NCBI RefSeq assembly: GCF_001877035.1 | Contig: NZ_CP015756.1 | Coordinates: 859,001 to 923,000, forward strand | Length of the DNA stretch: 64,000 bases | Reading direction: 5' to 3' | From: Clostridium estertheticum subsp. estertheticum | Lineage (GTDB): Bacteria > Bacillota > Clostridia > Clostridiales > Clostridiaceae | Part shown: one piece after another, positions 60,424-64,000 of the stretch | How positions within the stretch are numbered: position 1 is the stretch's first letter | Layout: the number at the start of each line of letters is the position of its first letter | Notes under the pieces: model-generated | The model's database searches: none | What the model was told of the DNA's origin: nothing | Seen by the model: only the letters and a program-made list of their open reading frames with translations | Made by a program: the position numbers and the translations under genes

Positions 60424-61881
60424 ATGGGTGAAGTAAAAACGGATGAATTGAAAAGAGGATTAAAGCCGCGTCATCTTCAAATGATTGCAATTGGTGGAGC
60501 AATAGGAACAGGTCTATTTTTAGCCTCAGGCGGTACAGTGCAACAAGCAGGTCCAGGAGGAGCATTAGTCGCATATATACTTATAGGTGTAATGGTATAT
60601 TTCTTAATGACAAGTTTAGGTGAAATGGCTACATTCATGCCAGTTACTGGTTCATTTGAAACATATGCATCAAGATTTGTTGATCCAGCATTTGGATTTG
60701 CGCTAGGTTGGAACTATTGGTACAACTGGGCAATTACTGTTGCAGTTGAAATGGTTGCAGGAGCTATGATTATGCAATATTGGTTTCCTGGTGTACCCGC
60801 ACTTGTTTGGAGTGTTGGTTTTCTAGTATTACTATTTGGTTTAAATATGCTTTCTGCTAAGGCTTATGGAGAGTCAGAATTTTGGTTTGCAAGCATTAAA
60901 GTTGTAGCAGTTCTAGTATTCCTAGCAATAGGTGTTGCAATGATCTTTGGAATAATTGGAGATCATCATATTGGGCTTTCAAATTTTACATTTTTAGATC
61001 CTAAAAGTGGTGCCAAAGGACCATTCCCATTTGGTTTTAAAGGAATATTAATGGTTTTTTTAATTGCTGGATTCTCTTTTCAGGGAACAGAACTCGTTGG
61101 TATAGCTGCTGGAGAAAGTGAAGATCCAGAGAAAAATGTACCTAAAGCCATTAAAAGCGTATTTTGGAGAATTATTATATTCTATTTAGGAGCTATATTT
61201 ATTATCAGTGCATTGATACCGTTTACTCAAGCTGGTGTGACCACAAGTTCTTTCACCGTTATTTTTGAAAGAGCAGGTATTGCAGGAGCTGCAAGTATTA
61301 TGAATGCTGTAGTTTTAACATCAGTTCTTTCATGTGGTAACTCTGGAATGTACGCGGCTAGCCGTATGTTATATGCAATGGCGAAAGAAGGAAGGGCACC
61401 AAAGTTTCTTTGTAAAGTAAATTTGAGAGGGGTTCCTGTAAATGCATTAGTAATTACTACATTAGTAGCCTCGGCATCTTTCTTAGTAGGTTTATATGCA
61501 CAAGAAACAGTATATATGTGGTTAGTTGCAGCTTCGGGCTTAGCTGGATTTATAGCATGGGTAGGAATTGCAATATGCCACTATCGTTTCCGTAAAGCAT
61601 TTGTAGTTCAAGGGAAAGATCTGGCTAAATTAAAATATAAGGCAAAATTATTTCCATTTGGTCCAATTCTTGCACTAGTATTATGTGTAATTGTTATATT
61701 AGGGCAGGGAATAACCTATTTCACAGCGGATTCAATTGATTGGAAAAATGTTATTGCTTCGTATATTGGACTACCTTTGTTCTTACTTTTATGGCTAGTA
61801 TATAAGGTAAAGAATAAAACAAAGATTGTTAATCTAAAAGAAATTGATTTTAGTACGAAGCACATTCATAATAAAAAATAA
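60424..61881 (+). CDS. lysP: amino-acid permease, probable lysine importer (LysP type)
   Basis: 485 aa, about 12 helices. ELKRGLKPRHLQMIAIGGAI GTGLF and the later SFQGTELVGIAAGESEDPEK NVPKAI are signatures of the YAT/AAT permease family that contains LysP. As the last gene of the lysine-fermentation operon it very probably imports lysine. GGGGG stands 8 nt before ATG 60424. Confidence 0.9.
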   Translation: MGEVKTDELKRGLKPRHLQMIAIGGAIGTGLFLASGGTVQQAGPGGALVAYILIGVMVYFLMTSLGEMATFMPVTGSFETYASRFVDPAFGFALGWNYWYNWAITVAVEMVAGAMIMQYWFPGVPALVWSVGFLVLLFGLNMLSAKAYGESEFWFASIKVVAVLVFLAIGVAMIFGIIGDHHIGLSNFTFLDPKSGAKGPFPFGFKGILMVFLIAGFSFQGTELVGIAAGESEDPEKNVPKAIKSVFWRIIIFYLGAIFIISALIPFTQAGVTTSSFTVIFERAGIAGAASIMNAVVLTSVLSCGNSGMYAASRMLYAMAKEGRAPKFLCKVNLRGVPVNALVITTLVASASFLVGLYAQETVYMWLVAASGLAGFIAWVGIAICHYRFRKAFVVQGKDLAKLKYKAKLFPFGPILALVLCVIVILGQGITYFTADSIDWKNVIASYIGLPLFLLLWLVYKVKNKTKIVNLKEIDFSTKHIHNKK

Positions 61882-61905
61882 TTCCTAATTAAAATAGAAT
61901 TTAAT

Positions 61906-61945
61906 AAAAATACTGCACTTAGGGGGATCCTAGTGCAGTATTTTT
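61906..61945 (+). terminator. terminator of the lysine operon
   Basis: AAATACTGCACT / AGTGCAGTATTT arms around a 12-nt loop with T-runs, directly after lysP. Confidence 0.92.
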
Positions 61946-62147
61946 ATTTTTTGCTTATTTACCAATTCAATAATAGGTTGGTGTATTTAAATTATTGACA
62001 ATTTATCAAATTTTATTCACTTTAGTTATTTATAATGTAATGTTTTTTTAAGCAGAGAATAATTTACTAGGTTCAAAACATTTTACTATACTTTATACAT
62101 TAAAATAATGGTAATATATTAGATAATATTACTAATACTACTAAATT

Positions 62148-62161
62148 GTAAGCGTTTAAAA
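62148..62161 (+). promoter_or_regulatory. cre-like CcpA site before the beta-galactosidase gene
   Basis: TGTAAGCGTTTAAA fits the cre consensus TGWAANCGNTNWCA with one mismatch and lies 18 bp before the start codon, a position where CcpA would repress. Confidence 0.55.
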
Positions 62162-62179
62162 AAATTATGAGGTGAAAAA

Positions 62180-64000
62180 ATGATAAAAAAATTTCCATTA
62201 ATAAATGATAAACTAACTCACTTTTATCACGGTGCAGACTATAACCCAGAACAATGGCTTAAATATCCTGGAATTTTTGAAGAAGATATAAGACTTATGA
62301 AATTAGCAAAGTGTAATGTAATGTCTATAGGTATATTTTCATGGGTTACAATAGAGCCTGAGGAAGGAGTATTTAATTTTAAGTGGCTTGATTATGTTTT
62401 GGATAAACTTTATGAAAACGGTATCTATACAATATTAGCTACTCCAACAGGAGCACGGCCTGCATGGATGGCAGCTAAGTATACGCAGGTTCTAAGAGTA
62501 GGAGCAAACCGTGTTAGAAATCTTTATGGTCAAAGACATAATCACTGTTTTACATCTCCAGTTTATAGGGAAAAGACACAAATAATAAATAGGAAATTGG
62601 CCCAGAGATATTCAAATCATCCTGGAATAGTTGCTTGGCATATTTCTAATGAATATGGTGGGGATTGTCATTGTGATTTATGTCAGGAGGCTTTTAGAAC
62701 TTGGCTTAAAAATAAATATACCTCTCTTGATAATTTGAATGATGCTTGGTGGACTACCTTTTGGAGTCATACTTATACGAATTGGTCTCAAATAGAGTCG
62801 CCAGCTCCCCATGGGGAAGCAGGTGTACATGGATTAAGCTTAGATTGGAAGAGATTCGTCACAGACCAAACAGTTGATTTTTGCAAAGAAGAAATAAAAC
62901 CTTTAAAAGAAATAAATCCTAAGTTGCCAGTTGTAGCGAATCTTATGGAACTATTTGATGGATTAAATTATTGGAAGTTTACAGAGGTGCTGGACATAAT
63001 TTCGTGGGATAATTATCCCAAATGGCATGAAAATGTAGATGAATCTTTTTTAGCTTCAAGGATTTCTATGAATCATGATATATTTAGAAGCTTAATGGGT
63101 GGTAAACCATTTATGTTAATGGAGAGCACTCCAAGTGCTACAAATTGGCAGGCTACTAGCAAGCTTAAAAAGCCTGGGATGCATCTGCTTTCGTCTCTTC
63201 AGGCTGTTGCTCATGGATCAGATACAGTGCAGTATTTTCAATGGAGAAAAAGCAGAGGATCAAGTGAAAAATTTCATGGAGCAGTAGTTGATCATTGTGG
63301 TCATGAAAATACTAGAGTATTTAAAGAAGTTACGCAGGTGGGTACGGTTCTTGAAAAGTTAGATGAAATTTTAGGCACTAGTGTAGAGCCGCAAGTTGCT
63401 ATAATATTTGATTGGGAAAACAGATGGGCTATAAATGATTCACAAGGTCCAAGAAATTGTGGAATAAAGTATGAAGACACTGTATACGCGCAGTATAAAC
63501 CATTTTGGGAAAGTGGCGTGCCAGTTGATATAATTAATATGGAATGTGATTTTTCTAATTACAAATTGCTTGTAGCACCTATGCTTTACATGGTAAAACC
63601 AGGTGTAGGAGAAAGAATTGAAGCATTTGTAAAAAATGGGGGAACGTTTGTTGCAACCTATTGGTCTGGCATAGTAAATGAAAATGATTTATGTTTCCTT
63701 GGTGGTTTCCCAGGACCTCTTAGAAAAGTACTCGGAATATGGTCAGAAGAGATAGAGAGTCTTTATGATGATGAAGTAAATAATATAGTATTTGATAATA
63801 ACAATAAGTTAGGGCTTAAAGGTGAATATGAAACTGTAGAGTTAATTGATTTGATACATGTGGAAGGTGCACAGGTACTAGCCACTTATAAATCAGATTT
63901 CTTTGCTGGGAGACCTGCTCTTACAGTTAATAAATATGGAGACGGCTCAGCTTACTATATTGCATCGAGAAATAAAGAGGATTTCAATGAGGTATTCTAT
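62180..64000 (+). CDS. GH42 beta-galactosidase, 3' end beyond the window
   Basis: 607 codons are visible and the frame stays open at the edge. HGADYNPEQWLKYPGIFEED and the GIFSWVTIEPEEG block are GH42 signatures. The acid/base Glu is in AWHISNEYGGDCHCDLCQEA, whose cysteines fit the GH42 zinc cluster. The nucleophile Glu is in KPFMLMESTPSATNWQ. The trimerisation domain (VAPMLYMVKPGVGERIEAFV KNGG) follows. GAGGTGA precedes ATG 62180. It hydrolyses terminal beta-galactosides; the cre-like site suggests carbon catabolite control. Confidence 0.95.
   Translation, partial: MIKKFPLINDKLTHFYHGADYNPEQWLKYPGIFEEDIRLMKLAKCNVMSIGIFSWVTIEPEEGVFNFKWLDYVLDKLYENGIYTILATPTGARPAWMAAKYTQVLRVGANRVRNLYGQRHNHCFTSPVYREKTQIINRKLAQRYSNHPGIVAWHISNEYGGDCHCDLCQEAFRTWLKNKYTSLDNLNDAWWTTFWSHTYTNWSQIESPAPHGEAGVHGLSLDWKRFVTDQTVDFCKEEIKPLKEINPKLPVVANLMELFDGLNYWKFTEVLDIISWDNYPKWHENVDESFLASRISMNHDIFRSLMGGKPFMLMESTPSATNWQATSKLKKPGMHLLSSLQAVAHGSDTVQYFQWRKSRGSSEKFHGAVVDHCGHENTRVFKEVTQVGTVLEKLDEILGTSVEPQVAIIFDWENRWAINDSQGPRNCGIKYEDTVYAQYKPFWESGVPVDIINMECDFSNYKLLVAPMLYMVKPGVGERIEAFVKNGGTFVATYWSGIVNENDLCFLGGFPGPLRKVLGIWSEEIESLYDDEVNNIVFDNNNKLGLKGEYETVELIDLIHVEGAQVLATYKSDFFAGRPALTVNKYGDGSAYYIASRNKEDFNEVFY

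Overview
The window reads as chromosomal DNA of a low-G+C, spore-forming, anaerobic Firmicute, most likely a Clostridium sensu stricto. The evidence is the strong AT bias, GGAGG-type ribosome binding sites, a Tlp spore-protein gene, a sigma-54 butanediol dehydrogenase unit, and a complete clostridial lysine-fermentation operon. I saw no rRNA, tRNA or CRISPR array.

Layout. 1-4.0 kb: a nucleoside-salvage module (nucleoside hydrolase, PfkB nucleoside kinase, TrpF-like protein) with two palindromic operators, a decayed third kinase and a truncated transporter. 4-18 kb: an accessory zone of small membrane proteins, a PadR/HAAS pair, gene fragments (HNH nuclease, DUF4177, AlbA_2 protein), a mobile-element primase with a duplicated leader, an IS1595-type element with a frameshifted transposase and two older remnants of the same element, and a decayed Rpn-type gene. 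18-23.4 kb: a small XRE regulator, a FakA-C-like protein, a nitroreductase, a YibE/F protein and a purple-acid-phosphatase-like enzyme behind PhoP-box-like repeats. 23.4-28.3 kb: an ECF sigma factor/ABC transporter operon with a tandem duplication that left a short stub of a second ATPase gene. 28.6-42 kb: TPM/LemA pair, LysR/YeiH pair, DUF692 (MNIO) enzyme, intact Rpn nuclease, opine-dehydrogenase-like protein, double PilZ protein, cupin, GNAT and tlp. 42-46 kb: a sigma-54 activator next to a butanediol dehydrogenase gene with a -24/-12 promoter. 48.6-61.9 kb: AtoE, then a lysine riboswitch followed by kal-kce-atoD-atoA-kdd-kamA-kamB-kamC-kamD-kamE-lysP. 62.2 kb to the end: the start of a GH42 beta-galactosidase.

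How the genes work together. The lysine operon encodes the route from lysine to beta-lysine (KamA), 3,5-diaminohexanoate (KamDE, kept active by KamBC), 5-amino-3-oxohexanoate (Kdd), acetoacetate plus 3-aminobutyryl-CoA (Kce), crotonyl-CoA (Kal), and the CoA transfer that activates acetoacetate (AtoDA). LysP supplies the substrate and AtoE may move the short-chain acids. The lysine aptamer 5' of this catabolic operon is the most striking signal in the window, because lysine riboswitches normally shut genes off and a catabolic operon would be expected to be switched on.

The second theme is repeat-driven remodelling. A GAATTC-centred terminator hairpin occurs at least five times, two of these followed by a nearly identical noncoding block of about 300 bp. 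A 116-bp promoter block and a 105-bp block each occur twice. Several genes survive only as short ghosts beside an intact paralogue.
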